Positions 10,371 through 19,701 are shown, numbered from the stretch's first letter. The stretch is DNA of 64,000 nt from Mollicutes bacterium Phil14 (GCA_001940985.1 MSHB01000021.1:27644-91643); one strand, 5' to 3'. Made by a program: numbers and translations. The notes: generated by a model from the letters alone, not told the origin.

Positions 10371-11315
10371 CTACTTATGTAGGGCCTTTGCTTTTATTCC
10401 TTGATAGTAACCACGTTCTTTCATTTTCTTATCGATTTCATTCATAACTACTAATTTTTTGATACTCCATTTTGGTTCGATTAAATCATTATATGGTGCA
10501 TCACCATTGATTCTATGAATGACAATATTTTTATTTAATAATGCTAATTCTTCAACTGTAATGTCAACATATTCATCCAAGGTAAGAACATGGAATTGTT
10601 TTTCATAATAGAAATTCTCAAGTGGTGTGTTTTTTAATATGAATAATGAATGAATCTTAATACCTTGAATGTCTAATGTGTTTAAATAATTGCATGTTTC
10701 AAGCATCATTTTTTTAGTTTCATATGGTAAACCGTTTATTATATGGACTATTGTTTCGATATTTCGCTTTCGTAAATTTTTTACTGCTTCTTCAAATACA
10801 TTTAATCTATATCCACGATTAATTAAATTTGCTGTTTCTTCATGAATAGTTTGTAAACCCAATTCAATCCAAACAGGGATGATATTATTAATTTCAGATA
10901 TTAAGTCTAGTACATCATTAGGCAAACAATCCGGTCTTGTTGCAATACTCATAGCTACGATATTAGTATCTAAACTGATTGCTTCATAAAAAAGTTTTTT
11001 TAATTTATCAACACTGGCATAAGTGTTAGTGTTAGCTTGAAAATAAGCAATATATTTTGCTTCTGGCCATTTTAAGTGAATAATATTTTTAACATCATTA
11101 AATTGTTTGAAAAGAGGATCAGTTTTATTTCCAGCAAAATCTCCACTACCACTAGGAGAACAAAAAATACATCCTTTTGAACTAATTTTTCCATCTCTAT
11201 TTGGACAAGTAAAATTTCCATTTAGAGCTACTTTAAAAACTTTACCATTGAATCTCTTTTTTAAATAGTAGTCTAAAGTATAGTATCTATGCTGATTGTT
11301 AACATAATCTTCCAT
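10371..11315 (-). CDS. TIGR01212-type (YhcC-like) radical SAM protein
   Basis: CPNRDGKISSKGCIFCSPSGSGDFAG and WIELGLQT motifs. Confidence 0.85.
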   Translation of the reverse strand: MEDYVNNQHRYYTLDYYLKKRFNGKVFKVALNGNFTCPNRDGKISSKGCIFCSPSGSGDFAGNKTDPLFKQFNDVKNIIHLKWPEAKYIAYFQANTNTYASVDKLKKLFYEAISLDTNIVAMSIATRPDCLPNDVLDLISEINNIIPVWIELGLQTIHEETANLINRGYRLNVFEEAVKNLRKRNIETIVHIINGLPYETKKMMLETCNYLNTLDIQGIKIHSLFILKNTPLENFYYEKQFHVLTLDEYVDITVEELALLNKNIVIHRINGDAPYNDLIEPKWSIKKLVVMNEIDKKMKERGYYQGIKAKALHK

Positions 11316-11409
11316 AAAATCACCTTAATTTATTATAACATAAAATTATGATTAAATCAAAAAAATAAAGATTGCATTTTTTATATTTTAACAAAATATA
11401 ATTATTTAG

Positions 11410-12687
11410 GTGATGAAAATGATTGATGTTGTTGTTATAGTTTTTTTTATTTTATCAATAATAGTAAGTATAAAATATAAATTTGTTCAATTTAAAGCTA
11501 TAAAGCAAACTAAAAAAATATTAGCTGATAAAAAGGATAGAAGTGTTTATCAGACATTTATGGTTTCACTAGCTTCTCATATTGGTACAGGTAATATTGT
11601 AGGGATATCAACTGCTTTAATATATGGTGGAGCTGGAAGTTTATTTTGGATGTGGACTTTTGCTATAACTACATCTATATTTTCATTAATCGAAAACACT
11701 TTGGCACAAATATATAAGAAAAAAATAGATGGTGAATATCGTGGTGGTAGCTCTTATTATATTAGTGATGGAGTAAAAAATAAGGTGTTGGCAATAATAT
11801 TTGCTATATTTTTAGTATTATCTAATACTATATTTTTTCAACCATTACAAGTTAATACAATAAGTGAAACCTTGAAAATCACCTTTGGAATAGATAAAAA
11901 AATAATTTTAATTATTTTAATAACTTTTACAGTTATTGTCATATTTGGAGGTACAAAGAGAATAGTAAAATTTTCTGAATGTATTGTCCCTATTATGTCG
12001 TTAGGATATATGGTTGTTACTGGTGCAATAATTCTTATGAATATCAAATTAATGCCTAATATAATTATAAAAATTTTTAGAGAAGCATTTTCAATAAAAA
12101 GTATTATCGGTGGAGGATTTTCTTCTTGTTTATTAGTTGGAATAAGAAGAAGTTTATTTACTCATGAGGCTGGACTTGGAACAATGCCAACTATTTCTGC
12201 TATGTCTACTCCAAAAAAACCAATTGATCAAGGTTTTGTTCAAACAGTTGGAGTTTATTTTGATACATTAGTATTATGCAGTTTAACTGGATTTGTATTA
12301 TTGATGTATGATATTGATCCGAACTTATATGAAGGATGCGATTTGATTATTGATGTATTTAATCAAATATTAGGTGTGTTTGGTAAATATGCTTCAGTAT
12401 TTTTCTTGTTATCTTTTGCTTTAGCAACGGTAGTTAGTGAATACTATTTAGGTGAAAGTAACTTAATATACTTAACAAAATATAAAAAAAATAAACTATC
12501 AATTCTTTTGTATAAACTTTTATTCATATGTGGAATAATAATAGGAGTAGTTTTAAAAACAAAAGATATTTGGAATATTGTTGATAGTGGAATGGTTTTA
12601 TTAGGCCTTTCTAATCTATATGCAATGTATAAATTAAGAAAAGATTTTAATGCTGAATTAGAAAAATTTTATTCCGACATTTTATAA
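11410..12687 (+). CDS. alanine/glycine:sodium symporter (AGCS) family protein
   Basis: SHIGTGNIVGISTALIYGGAGSLFWMW, GGTKRIVKFSECIVPIM; start probably at 11413 or 11419. Confidence 0.88.
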   Translation: MMKMIDVVVIVFFILSIIVSIKYKFVQFKAIKQTKKILADKKDRSVYQTFMVSLASHIGTGNIVGISTALIYGGAGSLFWMWTFAITTSIFSLIENTLAQIYKKKIDGEYRGGSSYYISDGVKNKVLAIIFAIFLVLSNTIFFQPLQVNTISETLKITFGIDKKIILIILITFTVIVIFGGTKRIVKFSECIVPIMSLGYMVVTGAIILMNIKLMPNIIIKIFREAFSIKSIIGGGFSSCLLVGIRRSLFTHEAGLGTMPTISAMSTPKKPIDQGFVQTVGVYFDTLVLCSLTGFVLLMYDIDPNLYEGCDLIIDVFNQILGVFGKYASVFFLLSFALATVVSEYYLGESNLIYLTKYKKNKLSILLYKLLFICGIIIGVVLKTKDIWNIVDSGMVLLGLSNLYAMYKLRKDFNAELEKFYSDIL

Positions 12688-12703
12688 TAAATAAGACAAA
12701 GTG

Positions 12704-12733
12704 ATTGATTTTTAAAGCTAAATAATGTATAAT
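12704..12733 (+). promoter_or_regulatory. sigma-A-type promoter of the putative 6S RNA
   Basis: TTGATT-like -35 and TATAAT at 12728-12733 directly before the RNA 5' end. Confidence 0.6.
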
Positions 12734-12738
12734 ATAAG

Positions 12739-12966
12739 AGCCTGGGAAGTTCGTGTTTTATAATATGCGAACCGAACAATATTTAATAGGAAGTCGAGGT
12801 ATATCTGGAGTCGAATGCTTGTTTTTGAAATAAGAATCCCGATGATATGCAAAAAAGAGATTTCCACCGTGAAGCTTTATGGTTTCACATGAATAAAAAT
12901 GGTGCTTACGCACCAATAAACGGCTTTCTGGGCTCTGCTATGGTGTTTCTTGCAAACACTTTTTTT
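12739..12966 (+). ncRNA. ssrS: 6S RNA candidate
   Basis: Intergenic ~225 nt; 5' AGAGCCTGGGAAGTTCG pairs with 3' CGGCTTTCTGGGCTCT, similar to the 6S terminal helix (CUGAGAUGUUCG / GGCAUCUCGG); GGTGCTTACGCACC hairpin; ends in a terminator (GTGTTTcttgcAAACACTTTTTTT). Confidence 0.75.
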
Positions 12967-13019
12967 ATTGATAATAATAGCAAAATATGGTATAATAAGA
13001 AATAAGTATAAATTGAGGT

Positions 13020-14669
13020 ATGTCTATGATTGAAAGTATTTTAAACAATATTAAACAAACTATTAAAGAAGTATTATCTGATATGGGAGTTACTGAAGAA
13101 GTTGAAATTCTTTTTGAAGTTCCTAAGGAAGAAAATTTTGGTGACTATTCAACAAATGTTGCAATGAGACTAGCAAGAGTATTAAGAAAAGCTCCTATTG
13201 CCATTGCTAATGATATTATTTCAAAATTGAATTGTGAGGCTTTACACTTAGAAAAAGCAGAAGTTGCTGGTGCTGGTTTTATTAATTTCTTTTTAGATAA
13301 AAAGTATTTAGCAAATATTGTTTTCAAAATTATAGATGAAAAAGATAAATTTGGTAGTTCAACTATTGGTAATAATAGAAAATATTTACTTGAATATGTA
13401 AGCGCAAATCCTACTGGTTATTTACACATTGGTCATGGACGTGGCGCAGCATATGGCGATTCACTAGCAAGAATTATGAAAAAAGCTGGTTATATTGTTT
13501 CAAGAGAACATTATGTTAATGATGCAGGTAACCAAATTCATAATATGACAGAAAGTATTTGGCAACGCTATAAAGAATTATATGGACAACCATTTAAAAT
13601 GGAAGATGATTATTATCATGGTAAAGAAATAATTGAAATAGCTAAAATGATAATTGATGAAAAAGGTGATTATTATTTGAGCAATCCATATTATGATGAC
13701 TTTAGAAAATTCGGTTTAGAATATCTACTTAATGGATTGAAAAAAGATTTGAAAGATTTTAACGTTGAATTTGACACATGGTTTAGTGAAAAATCATTAT
13801 ATGAAAGTGGAGCTGTTAAAGACACACTTAAATTTTTAATAGATAATAATTATACATATGAAAAAGAAGGAGCAATATGGCTGAAGACTACTCAATATGG
13901 TGATGAGAAAGACAGAGTTTTAGTAAAGAGTGATAAAACTTTAACATATTTTATGCCTGATATTGCTTATCATAATAACAAATTATCTCGTGGCTATGAT
14001 CACTTAATTGATGTATTAGGTGCTGATCATCATGGATATATTCCAAGATTAAAAGCTGCAATTGCTTTTGTTGGTGGTAATCCTGATTTACTTGATGTTG
14101 AAATTCTTCAAATGGTAAGAGTTTTACAAGATGGTGTAGAAGTAAAGATGAGCAAGCGTAGCGGAAAAGCAATAACTTTACGTGATTTAATTGATGAAGT
14201 TGGTAGTGATGCATTAAGATTTATGTATAGTTCTAAATCATTAAGTACTCACATGGACTTAGATTTAGATTTAGCTGTTAAAAATACTAATGAAAATCCA
14301 GTTTATTATGTTCAATATGCATATGCAAGAATTGCTAGCTTATTTAGAGTAATTGAAAGTAATAATCAACAATTCAAAGAAGTTACAAGTTTTAATAAAT
14401 TGAATTACGAGACTGCTAATAAATTAATTAAAATATTATTACAATATCCAAGTTATGTAGAAGAAGCTGCCACTAAACGTTTGCCACATAAAATCTGCCA
14501 ATATAGTTTGATGTTAGCAACTGCCCTTCATAGTTATTATAATGACGAAAAGATTATTAGTGATGATATAGACTTAGTTAATGAAAAACTTACATTGCTT
14601 AAGGCAGTTCAAATAGTATTAAAAGATAGTTTGAATTTAATTGGAGTATCTGTAAAGGAAAAAATGTAA
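13020..14669 (+). CDS. argS: arginine--tRNA ligase
   Basis: EYVSANPTGYLHIGHGRGAAYGDSLAR, KMSKRSGKAITL motifs. Confidence 0.96.
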   Translation: MSMIESILNNIKQTIKEVLSDMGVTEEVEILFEVPKEENFGDYSTNVAMRLARVLRKAPIAIANDIISKLNCEALHLEKAEVAGAGFINFFLDKKYLANIVFKIIDEKDKFGSSTIGNNRKYLLEYVSANPTGYLHIGHGRGAAYGDSLARIMKKAGYIVSREHYVNDAGNQIHNMTESIWQRYKELYGQPFKMEDDYYHGKEIIEIAKMIIDEKGDYYLSNPYYDDFRKFGLEYLLNGLKKDLKDFNVEFDTWFSEKSLYESGAVKDTLKFLIDNNYTYEKEGAIWLKTTQYGDEKDRVLVKSDKTLTYFMPDIAYHNNKLSRGYDHLIDVLGADHHGYIPRLKAAIAFVGGNPDLLDVEILQMVRVLQDGVEVKMSKRSGKAITLRDLIDEVGSDALRFMYSSKSLSTHMDLDLDLAVKNTNENPVYYVQYAYARIASLFRVIESNNQQFKEVTSFNKLNYETANKLIKILLQYPSYVEEAATKRLPHKICQYSLMLATALHSYYNDEKIISDDIDLVNEKLTLLKAVQIVLKDSLNLIGVSVKEKM

Positions 14670-14672
14670 TAT

Positions 14673-15347
14673 ATGCAAGAAACAAAAATATCTAAATTCT
14701 TAAGTACTTATTCTTGGTTATTGTATTTTATTAGTGCAGCATTTGTTTTAACTATGGCAATAATATTTCAGCTTGTTCCTAGAAGTATATATTATTTAAT
14801 AGGAATCGCTCTTATCATTATTGGTTTATTAAGAATTGTGCCACTTTTAAAAACGGCTGATATAAAATTAATAAAATATGTGTATTTGCTTGAAATAGCA
14901 TTGCAAGTTGGATTTGGTATATATTTTGTGTATTTAGCTAATAGTGAAAAAGAATCAAAGTATTTTGGATATTTTCTAGGTGGGATAATATATTTAAGAG
15001 GATTGGTTCATTTTGCTTGGTGCGCGGTATCAAAAGAAAAAGATAATGTGTTATTGTTTTTTACTCATCTGTTTCTTATTACTATTGGTAGTGTGATATT
15101 TGCAAGAAATGGTCTTTCAAGTGATGAGATTAGTATATTTTTGTTTTTTGTTGGTATAATATGTTCTATTGTACTAACAAAAAAAGGATATGATAATTAT
15201 AAAAGATATCGTTATAATATCTTAATAAAACGTGAAACTAAAGAGATTGAAATTGAGAAGTACAAAAATGATGAAAAACTTCCGATTGTTGATGAAACAG
15301 AAAAAGAAATAAAAACAGAAGACAATATAATTGAAAAGGAACAATAG
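14673..15347 (+). CDS. small multi-TM membrane protein (DUF308/HdeD-like)
   Basis: 224 aa, six hydrophobic segments then charged tail; family assignment tentative. Confidence 0.5.
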   Translation: MQETKISKFLSTYSWLLYFISAAFVLTMAIIFQLVPRSIYYLIGIALIIIGLLRIVPLLKTADIKLIKYVYLLEIALQVGFGIYFVYLANSEKESKYFGYFLGGIIYLRGLVHFAWCAVSKEKDNVLLFFTHLFLITIGSVIFARNGLSSDEISIFLFFVGIICSIVLTKKGYDNYKRYRYNILIKRETKEIEIEKYKNDEKLPIVDETEKEIKTEDNIIEKEQ

Positions 15348-15350
15348 TGT

Positions 15351-16421
15351 ATGAAACGAGAATTAGAATTACTTGAAAAATTGTCAAATATAAATGGTCC
15401 AAGTGGACATGAAGATTTTGTCAGAAAAGCAATGCGAGAAGAGTTCTTGAAAACAGTTTCTGAAAATGATATAACATATGATGGATTAAGATCAATGATT
15501 GTTAAAAAAGGAAACAAAGGTCCGAAAATTATGTTAGCTGCTCATATGGATGAAGTTGGTTTTATAGTTAAGGAAATAACAGATAAAGGTTTTATCAAAT
15601 TTCAAACTGATGGCGATTGGTGGAGTCAAGTTATATTAGCTCAACAAATGACGATAACTACAAGTGATGGTAAAAACATTTGTGGAGTTACTGGAAGTTT
15701 GCCACCACACATTTTAACTAATAATGATTTAAAGAATCCAGTTATCATAGATGATATGTATATAGATTTAGGCGTTAGTTCAAAAGAAGAAGTCGAAAAG
15801 CTAGGAATTAAAATAGGTGATATGATTACTCCTACTATGAAGTTCAAGACTATGAATAATGAAAATTATCTTATGGGAAAGGCTTTAGACAATCGTGCAG
15901 GTTGTGCTGCAATCATTAGAATATTAGAAGAACTAAAAGATGTAGATCATCCTAATACAGTTTATGCAGTTGGAACAGTTCAAGAAGAACTAGGATTTAG
16001 AGGTGCAGAAACTTCAGCCAAAATGATTAACCCTGATATAGCTATAGCTTTTGATACTAGTGTTGCTAGAGATACTCCAGGAACAGATGGTGTTACAGTA
16101 ATTGGTAAAGGTCCAGGATTATTAATTTATGAAAAAAGATTAATTGGTCATGTTGCTTTACGCAATCTGTTTGTTCAAGTAGCAGAAGAAATGAGTATCC
16201 CATTCCAATATGACTATATCAAATCTTCAACTGATGCTGGTGCTATGTCTCTTACTCATGATGGATGTCCAGCTATATCAGTTTGCATAGAAACTAGATA
16301 TTTGCATTGTCATACTTCAGTTATTCATAAGGATGATTATGAGAACGCCATTAAATTGGTTTTAGAAGTTATTAAAAGACTTGATCAAGAAACAGTTGAT
16401 AGAATAACTTATGATGAATAA
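15351..16421 (+). CDS. M42 family metallopeptidase (aminopeptidase/endoglucanase-like)
   Basis: GPSGHEDFVR, LAAHMDEVGFIV, ALDNRAGCAA, VQEELGFRGA motifs. Confidence 0.92.
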   Translation: MKRELELLEKLSNINGPSGHEDFVRKAMREEFLKTVSENDITYDGLRSMIVKKGNKGPKIMLAAHMDEVGFIVKEITDKGFIKFQTDGDWWSQVILAQQMTITTSDGKNICGVTGSLPPHILTNNDLKNPVIIDDMYIDLGVSSKEEVEKLGIKIGDMITPTMKFKTMNNENYLMGKALDNRAGCAAIIRILEELKDVDHPNTVYAVGTVQEELGFRGAETSAKMINPDIAIAFDTSVARDTPGTDGVTVIGKGPGLLIYEKRLIGHVALRNLFVQVAEEMSIPFQYDYIKSSTDAGAMSLTHDGCPAISVCIETRYLHCHTSVIHKDDYENAIKLVLEVIKRLDQETVDRITYDE

Positions 16422-16451
16422 ATGTAGCAAAACATTATTTGCTACTAATTT

Positions 16452-16528
16452 GCGCCCATAGTTCAATTGGATAGAGCGTCTGGCTTCGAACCAGAATGTT
16501 GCGAGTTCGAATCTTGCTGGGCGCACCA
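16452..16528 (+). tRNA. tRNA-Arg (anticodon TCG)
   Basis: GCGCCCA...TGGGCGC acceptor, loop CTTCGAA, GTTCGAAT T-arm, encoded CCA. Confidence 0.95.
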
Positions 16529-16605
16529 TTAAGTAAGGTCAAAAAGTCTTTTTTGAAAAATAGGCTTTTTAACAAATATACATAGGATTTAGTCCTATAA
16601 TTTAA

Positions 16606-16634
16606 GAATTAGGTCGATTTGACCTATTTTTTTT
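16606..16634 (+). terminator. rho-independent terminator downstream of tRNA-Arg
   Basis: TTAGGTCgatttGACCTATTTTTTTT. Confidence 0.75.
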
Positions 16635-16669
16635 GCATTTTTTGCCCAAAATCCATACTTTTTGCTTTT

Positions 16670-16801
16670 GCGTTAGATGAGAGTCGAACCACTAAAATCT
16701 ACTTTTTTGATTTGCATTAGTGGGGATTCGAACCAAAAATGGTATGATGGAAATTTAGCATTAGTGGGGATTCGAATTAATGTAGGAATTATAACTGTTT
16801 T
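16670..16801. repeat. three 44-bp-period units sharing a core related to GCATTAGTGGGGATTCGAAcc
   Basis: Units start at 16670, 16714 and 16758 (exact 44-nt spacing); reverse complement GGTTCGAATCCCCACTAATGC resembles a tRNA T-arm/3' acceptor end. Confidence 0.8.
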
Positions 16802-16883
16802 TATTGAAATATAAATTTCATCAAATCGAATATAAAACAAAAAAATGTTATAATATAGTAAAACAGAAGAAAAGAGCATTAAT

Positions 16884-18236
16884 ATGAAAGATAAAAAAGT
16901 ATTTTTAGTAATTAATTTTATACTAATGGGAAGAATATTGATTTCTATTTTATTAAGTGACATGTTATATCCAAAGACTAATAACCTAATAGAATCAATG
17001 TTAATTGATTTATCCCCTTATTTAATTTTAGGATTTGGATTTCTTTTTTATAAAATAATAATAGTAAAATATGAGGAAATAGTTTTTAAATATACATCAA
17101 AACCCATTTCTTTTATTATAATATTCCCAGTAATTTTTATAATGATAATTACACTTTTATATAATAAAGAATTAATAATAAATGAATATAATGAGTTTTT
17201 AGCAGGTTCAATACCGTTTTATTTACCTAGTTTAGTGAAAGGTATTGATGATTCATTTAATTGGTTAAATGGCAAGACTTTTTTAGGATATAATGCGAGT
17301 GTATTTTTCACAACATTATTCATATTATCAGTAGCTGTGATAATGATTATTTGTTTAATTTATTTATTTTATTTAATGTATAAGATAATAAAAAGTTCCA
17401 AAAAAGCCAATAATTATAAAGAAAAAATATTTATAACTATATGTACATATTTATTGTTAGTTTTTTGTATCTCAACAATTAATTTATATATATTATATTT
17501 TGATAAAAATGCATTTGTGGATTTTACTCTTTCAAATAATTCTATTGGTGCAATATTGGATTCTTTCTATTTTACCATTAAAAATTTTATAGCTATTGGA
17601 GGTAATGAAGCTAATAGTTCACTAGCCAAAATTATAGTAATATGTACAACTGTTATAAATATTTATTATTTTATTATTTTTGTTCCAATGTTGTTATCAA
17701 AAAATGAGATTTCTATCGTTTCTAATTCAATAAATGGTCAAATGATTACAAATTGTAAGTTTAATAATGATCATACAGAAAGATATCAAATGGAAAAAAT
17801 GTGGAATGAAGAAGGTAAAAAAGCTGTATTTATTGGTATAAATCCAAGTTATGCAAATGGGATGAAAGAAGATAAAACAACAATGAATGTAATTAATTAT
17901 TTAGTTGATTATGATTATGGCTCAATTATTATATTAAATTTATTTACAATAATTAATGTAGAAACAAAATTAAATAACGAGCAAAATGCAACAAATTTAG
18001 AAGAATATAAGGATATTTTTGAAAAAACAGACTTAATAATAATTGGTTGGGGCTGTCAAAAAAATATATATATAAAACAAAAAGAAGAAGCAGAGAAGAT
18101 TTTAAAAGTTTATTCTGAAAAAGTTTATACGTTTATTGATGACAAAAACAGACAAGCAATTCATCCAAGTAAAATATCAAAAAAAATAGAATTAGTAAAA
18201 TATGATTTCAAATATTTAGATAAAGTTGATAAATAA
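16884..18236 (+). CDS. multi-TM membrane protein with C-terminal DUF1643-like domain
   Basis: N-terminal hydrophobic segments; C-terminal KAVFIGINPSYANGMKEDKTTMNVINYLV...LIIIGWGC typical of DUF1643. Confidence 0.7.
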   Translation: MKDKKVFLVINFILMGRILISILLSDMLYPKTNNLIESMLIDLSPYLILGFGFLFYKIIIVKYEEIVFKYTSKPISFIIIFPVIFIMIITLLYNKELIINEYNEFLAGSIPFYLPSLVKGIDDSFNWLNGKTFLGYNASVFFTTLFILSVAVIMIICLIYLFYLMYKIIKSSKKANNYKEKIFITICTYLLLVFCISTINLYILYFDKNAFVDFTLSNNSIGAILDSFYFTIKNFIAIGGNEANSSLAKIIVICTTVINIYYFIIFVPMLLSKNEISIVSNSINGQMITNCKFNNDHTERYQMEKMWNEEGKKAVFIGINPSYANGMKEDKTTMNVINYLVDYDYGSIIILNLFTIINVETKLNNEQNATNLEEYKDIFEKTDLIIIGWGCQKNIYIKQKEEAEKILKVYSEKVYTFIDDKNRQAIHPSKISKKIELVKYDFKYLDKVDK

Positions 18237-18280
18237 GAAGTTTGACTTTAAATTAATGTTGTTAAAAAAATATATAACTA

Positions 18281-18309
18281 TTGAAATAAAATCATAAATA
18301 TATTATAAT
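18281..18309 (+). promoter_or_regulatory. promoter for riboswitch leader 1
   Basis: TTGAAA (18281) - 17 nt - TATAAT (18304). Confidence 0.65.
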
Positions 18310-18316
18310 TAAATTA

Positions 18317-18455
18317 CCATAAAGAGAACAGTGAGGGACAAGCCCTATGACCTGTCAGCAACCTACTTTTATAAGCAAGGTGCTAAAACTTGAACGATGG
18401 GCAAACATAGTATTTAAGTTAGACCTATCGTAATGATGGGTCTTTTTCTTTTATG
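18317..18455 (+). promoter_or_regulatory. SAM-I-clan riboswitch-like leader with terminator
   Basis: GAGGGACAAGCCCTATGACCTGTCAGCAACC...AAGGTGCTAA core; P1 CCAT/ATGG; terminator AGACCTATCgtaatGATGGGTCTTTTT; same core occurs upstream of metK in this window. Confidence 0.8.
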
Positions 18456-18483
18456 GAATGTTTTATAAAAGGAGAAAAAAATT

Positions 18484-18756
18484 ATGAAAGATGAATTAGA
18501 AGTTTCATGTGGACTAGAAATTAGAAAAGGAGAAAAGAAACGATTATTAGAAATATGTAATAAATATGGTATTCCTATTACATATCCTAGATTATTTGAT
18601 AATGATAATGATTATATACTATGGGGGATTTCTAATAAGAGTATTGGACTACTTGGAGTAGTTGTGATGAATCAGTTTCTAGAACTAGGTAGAAAAATAT
18701 TTTATTCGTTAGATGAACTAGAAGAACATTTGATTAAAAGAGAAAATCAGAGTTAA
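18484..18756 (+). CDS. 90-aa protein of unknown function, downstream of SAM riboswitch-like leader
   Basis: ORF with AGGAG RBS (aaaaggagaaaaaaattATG); no family recognised. Confidence 0.7.
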   Translation: MKDELEVSCGLEIRKGEKKRLLEICNKYGIPITYPRLFDNDNDYILWGISNKSIGLLGVVVMNQFLELGRKIFYSLDELEEHLIKRENQS

Positions 18757-18900
18757 AACTTTGTGGAAAAATAGGCATTTTGTCAAAAAAATAAAAAAAT
18801 TGAGTTATATTACTTGCAATTTATTTGAAATGTGATATACTACCATGATTTGGTGACTAGAACATTAAATGGAGGCATGGGCAGGAAAGGATAATAAATT

Positions 18901-19590
18901 ATGCATAACTTTGAGTATGTTCCAAAAAGTAAAACAAAACCAGTTAAAATTGAAATCATTAAATTGATTAATGAAGTTCAAGATGATGTAAGAAATACTT
19001 TTACATTTTCTTATGAATTTATTGGAAGTGAACCAAGAAATATGGTTACTTATGATTCTAAATCTAATATAGGATTTGACTTTGATGTTAATATTAGAGT
19101 TAATAAAGTAGAAAACTTTACTGCTAAACAAATTAAAACTACACTGATAAATGGTTTTAATAATATTGCGCCAAATTATGGATTTGATTATTGTGAGGAT
19201 AGTAAAAGAGTAATTACAATTAAAATTAAAGATAAGAAAAATTCAAAAATTTTATTTAGTTGTGATTTTGCAATTGTTCATGATTATATTGATGATTATG
19301 GAGATGAAAGGCAAGAATATATTTTTTTAAATAAAAAGACTAATAAATATGTATGGCAAGATCAACCTGATGGATTTTATGAACTTCCGGAAAAAGAAGA
19401 ATGGTGTAAAGAAAATGGCTTATGGAATGACGTACTAAAATTATATTTAATTTTAAAAGACAAAAATACTGATAAAAACAAAAAGTCTCGTTCTATATAT
19501 GCCGAAACAATTCATCAAATATGTCAAAAAAATGGATACTTTGATTATGAAGAAGATTATGATGACTACTATGGAGATGATGATTATTAG
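18901..19590 (+). CDS. putative polymerase-beta-fold nucleotidyltransferase
   Basis: GSEPRNMVTYDSKSNIGFDFDVNI (GS...DxD) and later acidic strand SCDFAIVHD; family call by motif only. Confidence 0.6.
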   Translation: MHNFEYVPKSKTKPVKIEIIKLINEVQDDVRNTFTFSYEFIGSEPRNMVTYDSKSNIGFDFDVNIRVNKVENFTAKQIKTTLINGFNNIAPNYGFDYCEDSKRVITIKIKDKKNSKILFSCDFAIVHDYIDDYGDERQEYIFLNKKTNKYVWQDQPDGFYELPEKEEWCKENGLWNDVLKLYLILKDKNTDKNKKSRSIYAETIHQICQKNGYFDYEEDYDDYYGDDDY

Positions 19591-19696
19591 TAAGAAACAA
19601 GGAGTATCGTCAAATACGCATACACAGCAACAAATAAATCATTACGCTAATCAACATAATCCTAATAATTCAAATTATAAATCTAATAAAAAGTAA
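19577..19696 (+). CDS. small Asn/Gln-rich protein (about 39 aa)
   Basis: MMIISKKQGVSSNTHTQQQINHYANQHNPNNSNYKSNKK; overlaps end of preceding ORF in another frame; repeated YANQxNPNN-type motif recalls small clostridial proteins. Confidence 0.4.
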   Translation: MMIISKKQGVSSNTHTQQQINHYANQHNPNNSNYKSNKK

Positions 19697-19701
19697 TCTA
19701 G

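Noticed and set aside
16670-16801. CRISPR array reading of the 44-bp repeat
   Set aside because: Only three diverged cores of about 20 nt, no cas genes, and the core resembles a tRNA T-arm.
16673-16963. 96-aa minus ORF over the 44-bp repeats
   Set aside because: Its C-terminus is translation of T-arm-like repeats (RIPTN, FESPLMQ), typical of spurious tRNA-derived ORFs.
18763-18800. GAAAAATAGGC similarity between 18770 and 16555 as direct repeats bounding an insertion
   Set aside because: Match is short and AT-rich; not distinguishable from chance in this composition.
18901-19590. Calling a full CBASS system
   Set aside because: Only a motif-level NTase; no recognisable Cap effector or ancillary gene directly adjacent, so it is kept as a putative NTase.
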